From positions 19,794,501-19,858,500 of the forward strand of contig NC_079879.1 of assembly GCF_029227915.1 (NCBI RefSeq): 64,000 nt of DNA. The letters are read 5' to 3'. Below, in pieces: positions 1 to 13,500 of the stretch (the stretch's first letter is position 1; every line of letters starts with the position of its first letter). This DNA is from Hydractinia symbiolongicarpus (taxonomy: Eukaryota > Cnidaria > Hydrozoa > Anthoathecata > Hydractiniidae). The notes beneath the pieces were generated by a model, which was not told the DNA's origin, searched no databases, and saw only the letters and a program-made list of their open reading frames with translations. Position numbers and translations under genes: made by a program.

Positions 1-767
1 AAGGCCGAATTCTTATTTATCCAACCGCTAAACACCACAGGGAACGCTAAAAGTAAATTTTTACTCAAAGTAAAGCAAAACAGAATAACACTAGGAAAAT
101 GCATCAATTTTGAGTTGCTAAATCTACTTCTTTATTTTTTCCTTCCTGTCCTCAAGAAAAGTTGAAATGGTTTCCAAAGGATCAGAATGGAAAATTTTAT
201 TGGGCGAAGCTGGAAGGGGAAAGGGGCGCGAGGGTGTGATTAGTTTTGTTCGTGCGATATTTACATAAAATCAGTCCAGCGGGAATGTTTGTTTCATTTC
301 ACGCATGCAATTGTGTAAACTTCACTTCACTACTTTCCCGCACTGGTTTTGCTTGTGGGTCTTCCCACATTGGTCTTGTGGGTAGAGGATCTTGTTGAGC
401 TATTGTTTTCTCTTTTCTCTAAAAAATGATTGGTATTGAGATTTGATTCAACACAAAAAATTGACTGTTTAAAATAAACAAGCAAGGGATTCCAGCAGGT
501 CACTTGCAAGCGTAAGTTTGCCAGTTTAAATCTTGTTTGTTAATGATCTATTATAACTGTAACCACTATTATAGTTTATGTCTCTTATAATAGAATTCCC
601 CTGCAAACAGCCCATGCAAATTCTTGTTTTGGTTAGTTAGACATCTCTTTGTTTTTCTTCTGACATAAGTTCATGTAGGGTTCTAGAGATAAAGCATTGA
701 TGCATTACTACAACTAATGAGTATGTTTGTTTTTTTATTCTTAAAAGATGCAGGCTTTTTCAGACGA
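1..767. other. Non-coding flank upstream of CDC23
   Basis: AT-rich sequence with no open frame or splice-flanked exon that I can support. No RNA gene or terminal inverted repeat was recognised. It precedes the tandem duplication at 768 and probably lies upstream of the CDC23 promoter region. Confidence 0.5.
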
Positions 768-1120
768 ATTGGGACTTTTTAAAACATCCAACTTCCTGAA
801 AGCTCCCCAAGCTTTTTGTTCTTTTACAGCGAGTCGACACCCTTGTGTCATATATTGGTAGGATTTATGGATGCAATTAAATAGCTTTGGTCTGTAGTTC
901 AAGGGACTCAAATGATAAAGTTTTTCACTAAAGATTTAGAGATTGGGACTTTTTAAAACATCCAACTCGCCCAAAAAGTCCCCAAGCTTTTTGTCCTTTA
1001 ACAGCAAGTTGACACCCTTGTGTCATATATTGGTATATTGGTGGGATTTATGAATACAATTAAATAGCTTTGGTCTGTAGTTTAAGGGACTTAAATGATG
1101 AATTGTTTGCACTAAAGATT
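768..1120. repeat. Tandem duplication, two ~175-bp copies
   Basis: Two adjacent diverged copies start at 768 and 942, each opening with ATTGGGACTTTTTAAAACAT. Both share CAAGCTTTTTGT, GACACCCTTGTGTCATATAT and TAGCTTTGGTCTGTAGTT in the same order. The second copy has a few extra bases (repeated ATATTGGT). It is a simple local duplication upstream of CDC23 with no coding content. Confidence 0.85.
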
Positions 1121-1373
1121 TAGAGTTGGTGTTATTTATTTAAATATACAGTTTCAATTGCTAGTAATGGAGGTATTAAACTATGAGTGACAAGCATTCT
1201 ACTTGCAGTTTTTTGTTGTATTTTTATTTTCAAAAAAAGCCTCAAAATTTAAATTTTAAAAGTAAAATGTTTCTCAAAACTAGTAAATTTTAGTTTCATG
1301 AAATTTAATGGCCTTAATGCATCTCTATAATTAATAACCGTCGTTTCTCTGGTCGCACGAAATGTGAGATATA

Positions 1374-1416
1374 AAGGACGGGCAACCCCATGGGTTTTTC
1401 ATGGGTTGAAAACTAG
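1374..1416 (+). mobile_element. Helitron-type 3' terminus
   Basis: A hairpin (AACCCCATG, short loop, CATGGGTT; one bulged C) is followed after 5 nt by CTAG, and the next base is T. A hairpin a few bases upstream of a terminal CTRR inserted before T is the hallmark of Helitron 3' ends. A related terminus lies on the minus strand at 36536, with the same order of GCCCGT, hairpin, spacer and ACTAG|T. The 5' TC end and the element length were not determined. Confidence 0.55.
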
Positions 1417-1545
1417 TCTTTTGTATTTTCAAAAGTTCAGGCACATTTCACACCCACAATTTTTTTATTATTTTTTTACAGTATAGATGTAAATTTTAAT
1501 AAATACAATATGTATCAATAAAAGTGACGATCTAAAAATACAAAG

Positions 1546-4500
1546 ATGGCAGTCTTTTCATCAGTAACTATGTACAATGTGAAGCTGGAGCTTTTAGATA
1601 TAGCTCACCAATGCTCCTTGCGTGGATTAACACACAGCATGAAGTGGTGAGTTGAAATGTTATTAGTTAAAATTTGATCACTATGTTTATCCTGTTTTTT
1701 AAATAAATACTGAACCCATAATTTAAACATCTGAAAAAATTCTTGTAAAATGGACGCAACTGCATACTTGACTTAAGTAAAAAAAAAATGTTTTACTTCA
1801 ACTTAACGTATATCTTCATATTAAGTAAATTAATGTTTCTTCCTATTCCACCCAAGATGGAAGCTTGAAAGTAGATAGCCCCAGAACTATTTTTTACATG
1901 GAAACTCAAGTGCGCTAAATGTAAAGATATAAAAATTTACAGTAGGTATCTATGACCTAATTGGCCCCTTAATTTACACAAACTAATGGTTTCATTTTCC
2001 TTTTTTTTTTCATTTTTTTCACAATCATTTCTAATGTCACAAGGAACCTTTGGCATTCCTAGAAATCAACTTTTTCTGTCCAAAATTGCGATTTTGTAGG
2101 TACTCTGAAAAAAGCACATGTGGAAAAAAATAAATAATAGGTTAGATAGTTGTATAATATGTTAAAAGTATACAAGTCAGGGCAAAAGAATATTACCGTA
2201 TATACCCTGCACATCGTATAAACCACAGCTCAGATTTTTTTAGGCAGTTACAAACTAGATGCTATCAGATAACCCGCACCTTCATATAACCCGCATAAAA
2301 TTTCAATCAGTGATTTTCCTTACCTGCACCTTTGTATAACCTGCATCGTGTCAAAGCGTATATTTACTTACCTGAATCATTTTATAAACATGTGCATGTG
2401 GTTGCTCTTTTCTTTGGTTTTTAGTTCTGTGTCATTATTATTTTTTTCATGCTGGAGACAAGTGGGGAACGTTTAAACTGGTGAACCCAAACACAAGATT
2501 CGAGTATCTGAACTAGCAACTCTCTCAGTCTTAACTTCCCTGTCTGCAATTGCCAAAATAATAATAAACAACATTATCACAGATTGTCTGTAACAGCGAT
2601 GTACGGAATGTTCTTTTCTAATGTTTATATAATTTTTTTATCCATTTATATCTCAGCAATCACTGTGCATGATTAAAAAATGGGGAGGAGAGAGTTGCAT
2701 GTGTCTTATTAATTGTATTTTTTATATTTTCAATGGTCACCTGTGGCTTGAAATTGGTGAAAAGAAAAAGAAAATTATCATCTATATATATATTTAATTC
2801 TAACATTTTTCAATATTTCAACAGGAGTTTATCATGGAGTCCTGGGCACTAGGTTGTGAAATACATGTTAATAACACCTAAAACTGATACCTGCTATACT
2901 GTTCTGTTACCAGAAGCAAACCATTTTAATGTGCTCAATGTTATTAAAAAGATAAAAATAGATTAAAATTCCATTTAACACAAAAGAAAAAATGATTTCC
3001 AGAATTGTGTTTTATAGAGAGCTCCTAATAGAAGCGCTGGCAAGCAATAGAAATATAAAGCAATTTCACTGTGTGAAAAAATTGAATCACATAGATGAAG
3101 TAAGGTTACTACGTCTATAATCACGCATGCAGTTTTATTAATCTTTTGTGTACCCTACTTCCTTCCCAGACCACCACATATACTTGCCAAGTTGCGAAAT
3201 GTCTGCTTTGTTTCATTCTGCGCAATTTTATTTTTAGTACTGCAAATAAACAAAAAACAACGCACAAAAGATTCTGTTAAAAAAAGAAAACCTTGGCTTG
3301 CTTGCACCAGTAAATGCAAAACTTTAAATTTAACACATTATAACCTGCACCAACAGTGGACGTCGTAAAAATCCACTTTAAACCCGCGGGTTATACAGGA
3401 AAATACGGTATATATAATAAATAACATCTATTTTAATGAATTTCCTGAATTCACAATGATTTTATTTAAATTCTTTATGGAGATTTGTTAAAAGATTTGC
3501 TTTAGTTTCCATACATTCATATTTGCAACAATTTTTAGTCAAAAATATTTTACAGTCGAAAAGTTTTTTGCAGCTAGTTGACCCATAGATGATGATTCAT
3601 CTAAAATATAGTGTGTTCTATTAGAAGAAAATAAATTTCTCATGAAAAAAGGGCTTAGTAAAAAGTAATTATGCTTTTATAAAGGATAACCAATGTTTTT
3701 AAATTAAAAAAAGCTTCCATTTATACATTAGTTAATTTATTATTCGCACTGCAGGATTAGCATTCGATCTTTAAACTATATAGTGGGTTTATTGCAATCC
3801 TACTCATAAATGTGATGTAAGCATTCATCATCATCATCATTCTCCAACCCATGCTAGCATGGGTTGACCAGGGCATATTAATAACCCTCCTCCAATCTGA
3901 TATAGACCGTGTTTAGATCTAAACTCGAATTCCTCTACATCAAGTCTGTCCTTTCTGCCAAGTCTTTCTCTGTCTTTCATGTCTTCACATTTTTTACCCA
4001 GTTATCTTTCTTACCCAATCATCCTTCTCCATTCTTGTCAAGTGTTCCAACTAACTCAATCTTCTTATCTGGATAATATCTTAAATGCTACGGATATCTA
4101 GCCTGCTTCTTAAATCATCTAATTGTAAAAAAATTAACGCACAGATCCATATAAGTCCAGGAAATTGAGAAAATATGCCATTCTGACGTCGGCAAGAATT
4201 ATCGCAGTTAGTTTAAGGTATCAGATCTAACCTAAAGTCCTAAGTCTGTTGTGAACACTGACAAGTTCAAAGTGAGTGGATATAATGTGAGTATGATCTG
4301 GTAAATTAAGCTTTTATTCCTAACTTTTTTGAACATGATGGTAGAGAGGTAGGAATAATAGAGTAAATGTAACATTCCTCCAAACGCCCTCCAGTTTGAA
4401 AGGCTACAATTGATTGCTGCCACCTTTTGTAAATTTTATTGCAATGGCCTGTTTGCGTAAATTTTCATGACTGTAGCCTGCCTAAACCTGTTTTGTTTTT

Positions 4501-7500
4501 GGTATACCGTATTTGATAATAGGCAGGCCTATCAATAAGGGGAGAGCAATTCCTCTTGCTCACGCAAAAGTTCGCCCAATTCTGAGAAATGAGAAACTAG
4601 CTGAGCCCATTAATTGCTCCCCCAATTTTAAAAAGTTTTTCTGGCTGGTAATTTAACTCACATGAAAATTAATGTTCCCTTTGTTATTTTTTACAGTAAA
4701 AAAGAACTAAAATATATAAAAAAAAACTTCTATTTATTCAGATTGCTCGCCCAGTTTAAATTATTGTAACCTTGGGGGAGCGATTTATTGCTCTGGTGTT
4801 ATTTTCTTATTGATAGGCCTGAATAAGCATAAAGATTTGCTTTGTTAGGCTTATACAGCCGAAAAATTTCCCTATACTGTTGAAGGCGAATATCATGCAT
4901 ATTGACTGTATATTTATGCTGTGTTTTTGCATTAGTCATTACTTTCTTGCAACAATTTCTAATATTTTTTTAATCTAGGTCGTCAGAGCTTGCTAGCGTA
5001 TTAACAACAACTGACCAACCAACAATAACTGCACTGTCTTCATTGTGCGTGACAGATACTACTTTGTTGATGGAATTCGATAAATATTTGTTGGGCAAAT
5101 CTTTTTTCGACTCAAAAGAGTATGCACGTGCTGCATCTTATCTGAAAGACTGCAAAAGCAATGCATCTATTTTTTTGTATTATTATTCCAGATATATGGT
5201 AAGCTGTTCAACTTTTTGAGGCAAGTCGCAATTTCTGTGTCATTTTTTTTGCTAATTTGTTGTTTTACAGCTCGCCTGCTTTCAAGCATACTGTTAGTTT
5301 CTACCTGCAAATGAATAAACTAACTTGTTAAATAGCGCTAGTGTAGTTTTTTTGTCTTCATAAAGCATGTGTTCCTTTTATCTCTTAGCATTATTTAAAA
5401 CTGTGCTAATTTTTTCGAGGTCTGTTACTTTTGTCCATACAGTTTTACACTAATGATGCTACAAAGAAGAGCTTGCAGTAAATTGTTGTATATACAACCC
5501 TTTCTTTAACTTATTTTCCACAATCATAATAAATTTCGAACATTATGTATTTGAGAAATTATTTTCATTTCTTTAGGTTCTATTGATATATTTTAGTTGT
5601 TCATTGCTTATGTTAAACTTAACAAACAGTTGCTTTATTTAAATCACACACCATCAAAATGGTTACAACAGACTTTTTAAGTATTGAGACACGTTATATC
5701 TATTACAATATACCCAACCAACAAAATTTCACGCTGTGCGTGTACATATCAAATATATGTGTGGGGGTTATAAACTATATTTGTCTTTATATTTTAATAC
5801 CACCAATAATGATTATGGCAAAGTAATAAGGAAAATGTGAATATTGTATTATTATTAATAATATAATTTTCTCGCATTACTAGGTTGGCAGTAAGACTAA
5901 TAAAGTACTTGTTTGTCATATTCTGTTTATTGATAGGAATGCATTTTTAAAGTGCTGTGTATGATTGAGAAAGTAAAAACAAAAAAATTCTCTTTGGAAT
6001 TGTACATTTGCACAAAATACAACATGCAATGACCCACAAAGTGTGACATCTTCCCCCTTCCCTTTATTTTCCTCAAACATCTAAGGTTAACCCAGGGCTA
6101 TTATAACATTAACTTGTCCATATTGAAATTGAAATTGTACATACCCTTTCCACAACAGGATCAAAAACTCAATGTTTCTGCTATCTCTCCCACAATATTC
6201 ACACCATCGTTTACATCTTTTATATATCTACATAGATACCGTCATATACTTTCCACGGAAACACTACTATTTTTCGTATGCAAACCATGAACAGTCATAA
6301 TTAAGGAATTGTAGGAGACAAGGTACATTGCAGCATAAGCACAAAGTTTATTTTACCATAAGAAATGTCAATGAAATTTTACTTTGCAATGACACTTGTG
6401 GACCACCATACTTCTGTGACATTGCAGGTAGAAACTCTCAGTAATGAATGCTCTGCAACATTTCATAAGAATCGTAGACTTGCTCAAGCAATGTTTAAGG
6501 GTCTATACAAATTGTGGCAAGTACTTTTAGGCAGTTACAAGTCAACAAATAAAACCCCTACAAATAAGATAAGTAAAAAAAGCATGCTGAAAACAACAGA
6601 ATAAAACTTTGATTAGGTTTGTTTTGATGTCAGTTTTGTAATAACAAAATAAAATTTAATTGTTTTCAAAATACTTCCTTAGTGCTGCAGTAAAGTATGC
6701 ACCAAGAAACGCACAGTGCCAAAATAAATATAATTTTCTTTTTTTATTTATATTTTCATTTAATTACAGGAAATAAAGAAAAAACAAAGATATCAAATGG
6801 TTGGTGTGTTTGGTAAGATATGTTATGTTGTTCAGAAGAGCTGAAATGAGAAAAATATCCTGATTAGGGACTATACTTGCGATTTCAATGTTTTTAGAAT
6901 GTTAGTTAAGTTAACGAAAACAGTTGAATAGTAAATGTTGCATTTATGTTAATAGTGCATCTATTAACAGTGCATGCTTGTAATTTGCACAATAATTGCA
7001 GCTTGGATTCCAAAAGAAACTTCAAAACCAGTGAACCTTGTGGGCTTACAATAACGGAAGGATTCAATAAGAAAATATACATAAAGGGTTATAATAATAC
7101 AATAAGGGTTCTTTCAAAATGATAGAGGTTTTCCTAATACTGAAGTGGCTATATCCTGTATAAATATTCAGAATAATAATAATAATAATAATAAGGTCAC
7201 AAAAAATTACTTTTTTTTCTTTTTTAAAAGTAGAATGTTCTTGATGTTAACGCATTGTAAGAGAAGCAGAATGTGCAGGGTTCAGATCAGATTAGACATT
7301 ATTTTACTAATTTTGGAGACGTCCCATTTATGTATCCAGAAGAAAATATTTGAAGTTTTTTGGAAATTTCTTTATTTCTTGTAATGACAGATAGGATCGA
7401 TATATGGTAGTGAACGATTGTGTAGGTTTTACTTTCAAATATCAACTGATTGATTCAAACAGGTTAAGTTTCATATTTACTGAAAAAGCTGTTTTTCTCA

Positions 7501-10500
7501 GTCTGGAGTTTCCCCACAAAAACGTAAAGAAAGTTGGCTGCTGATACCAATAATAAGTTCCTGGAACAACCTGTCAATGCAGCTATCAATGTCGGTGTCA
7601 ATACGAACTTTAATGTTTTGAAACTCAAAGATAGTGGCATATAAAAACTCTTTACCTTCCATTATCAAGTTGTGTACTGAGCTTTTCTGGGTTTTTTTAT
7701 GTAATTTTATGCTTAATGCCGTCCTGTTTGAAATATTATTGGAAAAGTTGTCGAATCTCAAAAATAAATTCATCAGCTTTGAACTTGTCAAAGTTCAAAG
7801 CTGGGACAACAATTCGAGTTGTTTAGACTCAAAACTCTATAAACAATCCCAATTGTTGCCAACAACACAACCTATATCCTAGATTTTCTAGACATTTGTC
7901 GAATTGATTATTTGGGAAACTGCAACTAGTACATTTTCATTACCTAACCTACACATCTATCACATCAAAGCTTTCTCTGCTTACCAGCCGCATAGCATTG
8001 GTCAGGCGATCCTGTTTTCATTTTCAAAACACTATGTGCAGACTTGTAGATGCTGGACCACAAACAAAGTTGATCTGTCGATAGGATTGCAATAGCTAAA
8101 AATTTTAAAAATCTTGCAATTCAATTGAAGGAGGAGGCCAGCCTGGTTAAAAGATTTAAGATTTATAATTCCCAATCCTTATTATTAATGGTAGGGTGGA
8201 CCAGTTTGAGAGACATAAAGAGTTTAAATAAGCTAAGAAACAGGCTATATATTCGTAGCATTAAAGATGTTTCCAACTAATTGGGTTGGTAGGGACACCT
8301 AAAGTAATAAAAGAGGATAATTCGGTGTGGACACTGCATGGTGCTTGAGACAAAGCCCAGAGGTGGGCGAGGAAAGACTTCGCATGGGGGTAACAAGGAC
8401 AGACTTGTTGCAAAGAAATTTGAGTTTCAAATTATCAAAAAGAGAATTAAGTTACTGGATGTGGGAAATATAAACATCTAAAAAAATATTACAATAGCGC
8501 TAATTAATGAATTGAAATGAAGCTTCTAAATTATTTCGACCAACATTTCTTGACGCTTTTTCCTTTAAGACTCATTTTAGCAAAAGTTTTCATCCCTACA
8601 TAAGTTGCTTTGATTTTAAGAACTTTTAGAACTTTTAAATCTCTCGTTTAGATAATAAAGTTAAAGAAAGCAAGGCTTGGCAACAACTGATTGATTTAAG
8701 ACAAGATTTAAAGAAAAACGAAGACCAGTTGGATTCGTTTTGTTTTTATTTGTGAGTGAAGAATTGACTGTATGGATTAATTCAATTTATTTTTAGAAAT
8801 TTAAAAAAAAATAAACGTGCAAATTTGTATTTTTTTTTTTTTTTTGAACAAGAAAATTTTCATTGCTAAATGTTTTAACCACTCTGCTTAAGCCTATAAA
8901 ATGCTTTAATTTCATCTTACTAGTGTTTGTAAGGATGCAAGTAAAAGTTACATACATACCACAGTTTGAGTTGAGTAAAAGCCGAGAATCTGAGAATCTC
9001 AATTCAATGATGTGACTTGATCTTATATGATTTAGCTGTTGGTTGTGACTTTTACATTTACAAGTGATGAAGTGGAGATGTTTCACTCACTTTATTTAAG
9101 CATCCAATATAAAAGATAACATTTTTTAGAAGGATAGAGTGTGGAAGCTGATACTCTGTTCTCCTCACTAGCGTTACACTCTATTGATTTACTTTTGTGT
9201 TCCACATTTCAATATTTGAACTTTTTGTTGCAAGAACTAAAATAATTAAACACTGAAATAAAAAATTGTATTTATTTCTTTTGAAGTCAAATAAATATAA
9301 TAAAATATAGAAAATAGTTAATCGAAATATTATTGACATTTATCCATTCATCAACCTGTACACATTGTATAAGAAGTTCCTTTTTAGGTATGGAATTGTT
9401 TTAAAAAACCTTGAGTTAGATAAAGAAGCCATCGAAAATTTAGAATGTTCTATACAAATGCAACCCTTGTTTTGGAGTGCATGGGAAGAGTTAGCCGGAC
9501 TTTGCAAAGACAGACAAATAGTATGCATATTATTCGATTCAAAGTTTGCCTTTGTGACATGCTCTAAGTAGACGTAAGCCATAGCAGAGTTACAATCGAC
9601 CCTGGAAACACTATATTTTAGGGCAAATAAGAGTTGGAATGTTCTAAAATCTTAAAATGTTTTAAATTAAAGAGTTGCTTAGTTTGCGATACATCTTAGT
9701 AACTGAAAATTACCACTTTCATATTCGATTGGCCATCTCTAGAAAATAAAAAAAAAATGGTAAAGAACCGGAAAGGTTTCTAGGTGGTAAACCTAGAAAT
9801 TTGTGTATATTGCTACGAGAGTCTTTTTTTATGTAATTTTTATCTCTTGTATACTTTTTTAAAAGAATGCTGATAGCGAAGTGACTGCCTTGCTTTATCT
9901 TCTGCCATCTGATTTTTCAAAACACATCATTTTAATATTATCTTAGTTAAAAGATCTGAAACTACCAAAACATTGGATGGGCGAGTTTTTTCATGCTTAT
10001 GCTGAGCTAGAATTGCACTTAAATGAGGAAGCTTTGGCACGTTATCGAGACATCAGCAGTGTTGGGTTTGGTAACAGTATCTATGTCAAATCACAGCTTG
10101 CCACTGCATTATATAACATTAGAGGTATAGTTGAATATCTTATGACCATCTACTGCGCATGCGCTGATCGCCTAATTCGTAAAAAAATTATTGGAAACCA
10201 ATTTGCAATTCAAAATAAAACATAAAAAACAAAGCTGATACTGTTTTATACACCGACTAAATTTTCATCAATCTAAATATGCTTATAAAAACTTATCTCT
10301 CAGTTAAAGCAAGTATATTTGATATGAAAGACCTGGAATAGTTGTCTAGGAATCTTTTTCTTTTTTTTGAAAAACCGTTATTTTTATTATTATTGGTGTT
10401 CAAGATTTTGGAGTTAATTATGCGAAATTATGAGATCATCTGTAATCAACTTGTTTTTAAGTGGGAGGTAAGCTTAAAGTATCAGCGTTCAATGTGCACA

Positions 10501-13500
10501 ACCTTTTTCAGGACTGAGCATCCGAATATGCCTAATCTTGTATTGTAGAAAAATATTTTTTTCTTATCAATAGTTTGAAGTGTTACCTTCTTAACTCAAG
10601 GGTGACACATTTGACAGAAATTTTTAACTCGTTTGACTGAATTTCTTGAACAATATATAACCTGTAAACTGCTGATAAACGTTGCTTAAAAGCAAAGTCA
10701 TGATGTCAGCGTTTCTATGGTTCAATCTCTGTTAAAATTATGATAAAAAGCAGTAGTGCACTTAAACGTCATGATTTTACATTTTTACTCACTATCATGC
10801 TTTACTTCTTTTACACTCAGCCTTCGATGCATCTGCTGAACAATTTAAAGACTTACGTCAAATGGACCCGTTCATGTTGGAGAACATTGACACCTATTCA
10901 AACATTCTCTATATACAGGTTTGTGTGTGACCGCCTTGATTTATTTGCACGTGCTTCAAAATAAAAGAATAATTTCTCGTTTCAAATTATTTCGTGTAGG
11001 ATGATCGTCCAGAATTAAGTTATCTGGCACACCATGCTTGCGAAGTTGATAAATACAGATATGAAAGTTGCACGGTTATTGGTAAAATTCTTAATTCATT
11101 TTTTAAAGTGAGGTGTATATGATGTCAACAGTAGTGTAACTTGCGTATTTTTGCACACAAATAATGCCTGTGTATACAAGATCTGCTTTTTTCTTGTAAA
11201 GCAAGTTACACTTTAAATAATGAAAAAATCAGGGAGACGTATATGGAACTCTGCACAAACCATGTGGTATCAAAGAGAAACGTATTCGTTAGGGGGGATA
11301 TCGTTGTCCAAGAAGTAGTCTGCACTGTATTTTATTTTGTGTCTTCTGTGTGCTGGTGTTCTTTGAATGTTTAAATATTCAAGAATATTTTTTTTAAACG
11401 ATGAAAATATATTTTTGTTATACACACTGGATGCAAGTAAAAGTTGCTACATACCAAAGCTTGAGTTGAGTAAAAGCCGAGAATCTGAGAATCTCATTTC
11501 AATGATGTGACTTGATCTTATATGATTTAGCTGTTGGTTGTGACTTTTACATTTACAAGTGATGAAGTGGAGATTTTTCATTCACTTTATTTTATCATCC
11601 AATATTAACGAAAACATTTGTTAGAAATATAGAGCGTGAAGTTATCGCTGTATTTTTTTTAACTAATTTTACATTTCTGCCAGAATTACTTCCTCTGTCC
11701 GTAACTTCTCTTCCACGGCTTGACATCAAACAAGAAGACAGGCTTAATGATTTTGTTTGATTAAACTTTTTAAACATTTAAGGTGCATCACAAATTTTCT
11801 TTAACTTCTACGTTTTAAATCCTTGTAGGGAATTACTACAGTCTACGAGGTGACAGAGAGAAAGCTGTATTGTATTTTAAACAAGCTTTAAGATTAAATC
11901 CTGATTATAACGTAGCGTGGACGTTGCTAGGACACGAACATCTTGAACTGAAAAATACTTCGGCTGCTATCGAATCTTACAGGAGGGCTACAGGTATAAA
12001 TTTTTTGTGCAACCATCATTCGAAAACACTTATTTTATAGCTGATTAAGGTGAAAGTCCACTTCGATCGCAAAACACGACGTACTTAGTGCCGCGCTGTC
12101 GTCCATCCAAGCGGCACAATGTCCACCGGAAACTGAAACGCGCGCAAAATCGAAAATGGGAGCGATCCAAGAAAATTCTTTTTTCGAAATAATGAAGTTA
12201 CGTCATTATACACTGTTGAAAATGTAAAAATGATTTTAACTTTCAAAACAATCCGTGAGGGCGCTCTTAAATATTGCGCAATGTTGAGCACTTCTATGCG
12301 TGCGCTTTAAACGGACGTGCTAAAAGATTGAACTGAACTTTCATCTTTAGACACAAATCAATATGTAATCAACGAGAGGAAGATAATTGTGAACCTAAAA
12401 ATAATTATTTAACGTCGTACACGTTAATATGTTCATCGGACGAGTACTTAGTGTTCAGTTTGATACTTTCCAAACAAATTATTTGGTTAGTAACAAAAGC
12501 ACGAAGTTTTGCTTTATCATGCTCTAATTGTAGAGTGGGTGAAATAAAGGGTGGATGGCTTGGTGGGTTTACCGGAAACAAAAGTTTATACTATACTATA
12601 CTATACTATACTATACTATAAGATGACAAGGGATGGGGCGATAAAAAAATGAAATATGATAGTTATTACGCTTTCATAACTTCGCTTCAGTATTGAAGAG
12701 TTTTCATGAAATATGTAAAAAGTCCCTTTCATCTGCGTACTGCTGAACATGTATGATAGCGTTTATACTGTGTTGTTGATGGAGTCTTTATATTTAGAAC
12801 TTAACAGCAGAGATTTTCGAGCTTGGTACGGATTGGGACAGACATATGAGATACTAAAGATGTTATATTACGCTTTGTATTACTATCGCGAAGCACAAAA
12901 GTTGAGGTAAGGCATTCTCTAATTGTGTAAAATAATAGTAGCAGGAGAATCGAAAAAAACTAGGGGACACCCGGGTTTGAACCAGGGACCTCTCGATCTG
13001 CAGTCGAATGCTCTACCACTGAGCTATATCCCCTTGTTAAGAGGTAATAAAACACGAAATATATTACTTCAATGTCGTTACGGTCGATCAGCTGAACAAA
13101 TAAAGCGTATAATCACATCTAAATGAGATTTTTTTATCACTTGCCAAAAATTAATTATTTATGAGGTTTTTGCTGAATAAAGAACTTCAAAACCTGAGAA
13201 AAAAACTGGTTTCTACCCTCCTTCTGAACTAGTTAAAATTCTAGGTTTCAAGACCATATTTTAAATAATCAAAATTTTTTTTTCCATAACTGTATATTTT
13301 AATATAAATATTTTTTACATTTCAATTCAACATAAAGTTGCAAAAGAACCGCGTTACGGCCATTAGGAAAGACGGTGATGTTAACTTCATTTTTCTCCTC
13401 TAAAAAGCACATGTGTTGATTTTTCTTAGAACGTCGTGGAAAGTTACGAAGGTTCGAATTCTTTCGTTCAGTGTTGTCAAATTAATATTGGAGAATTTAA

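Noticed and set aside
7498-8095. Overlapping frames in CDC23 intron 3
   Set aside because: Both strands are open over the same stretch with no recognisable motif; probably decayed repeat DNA.
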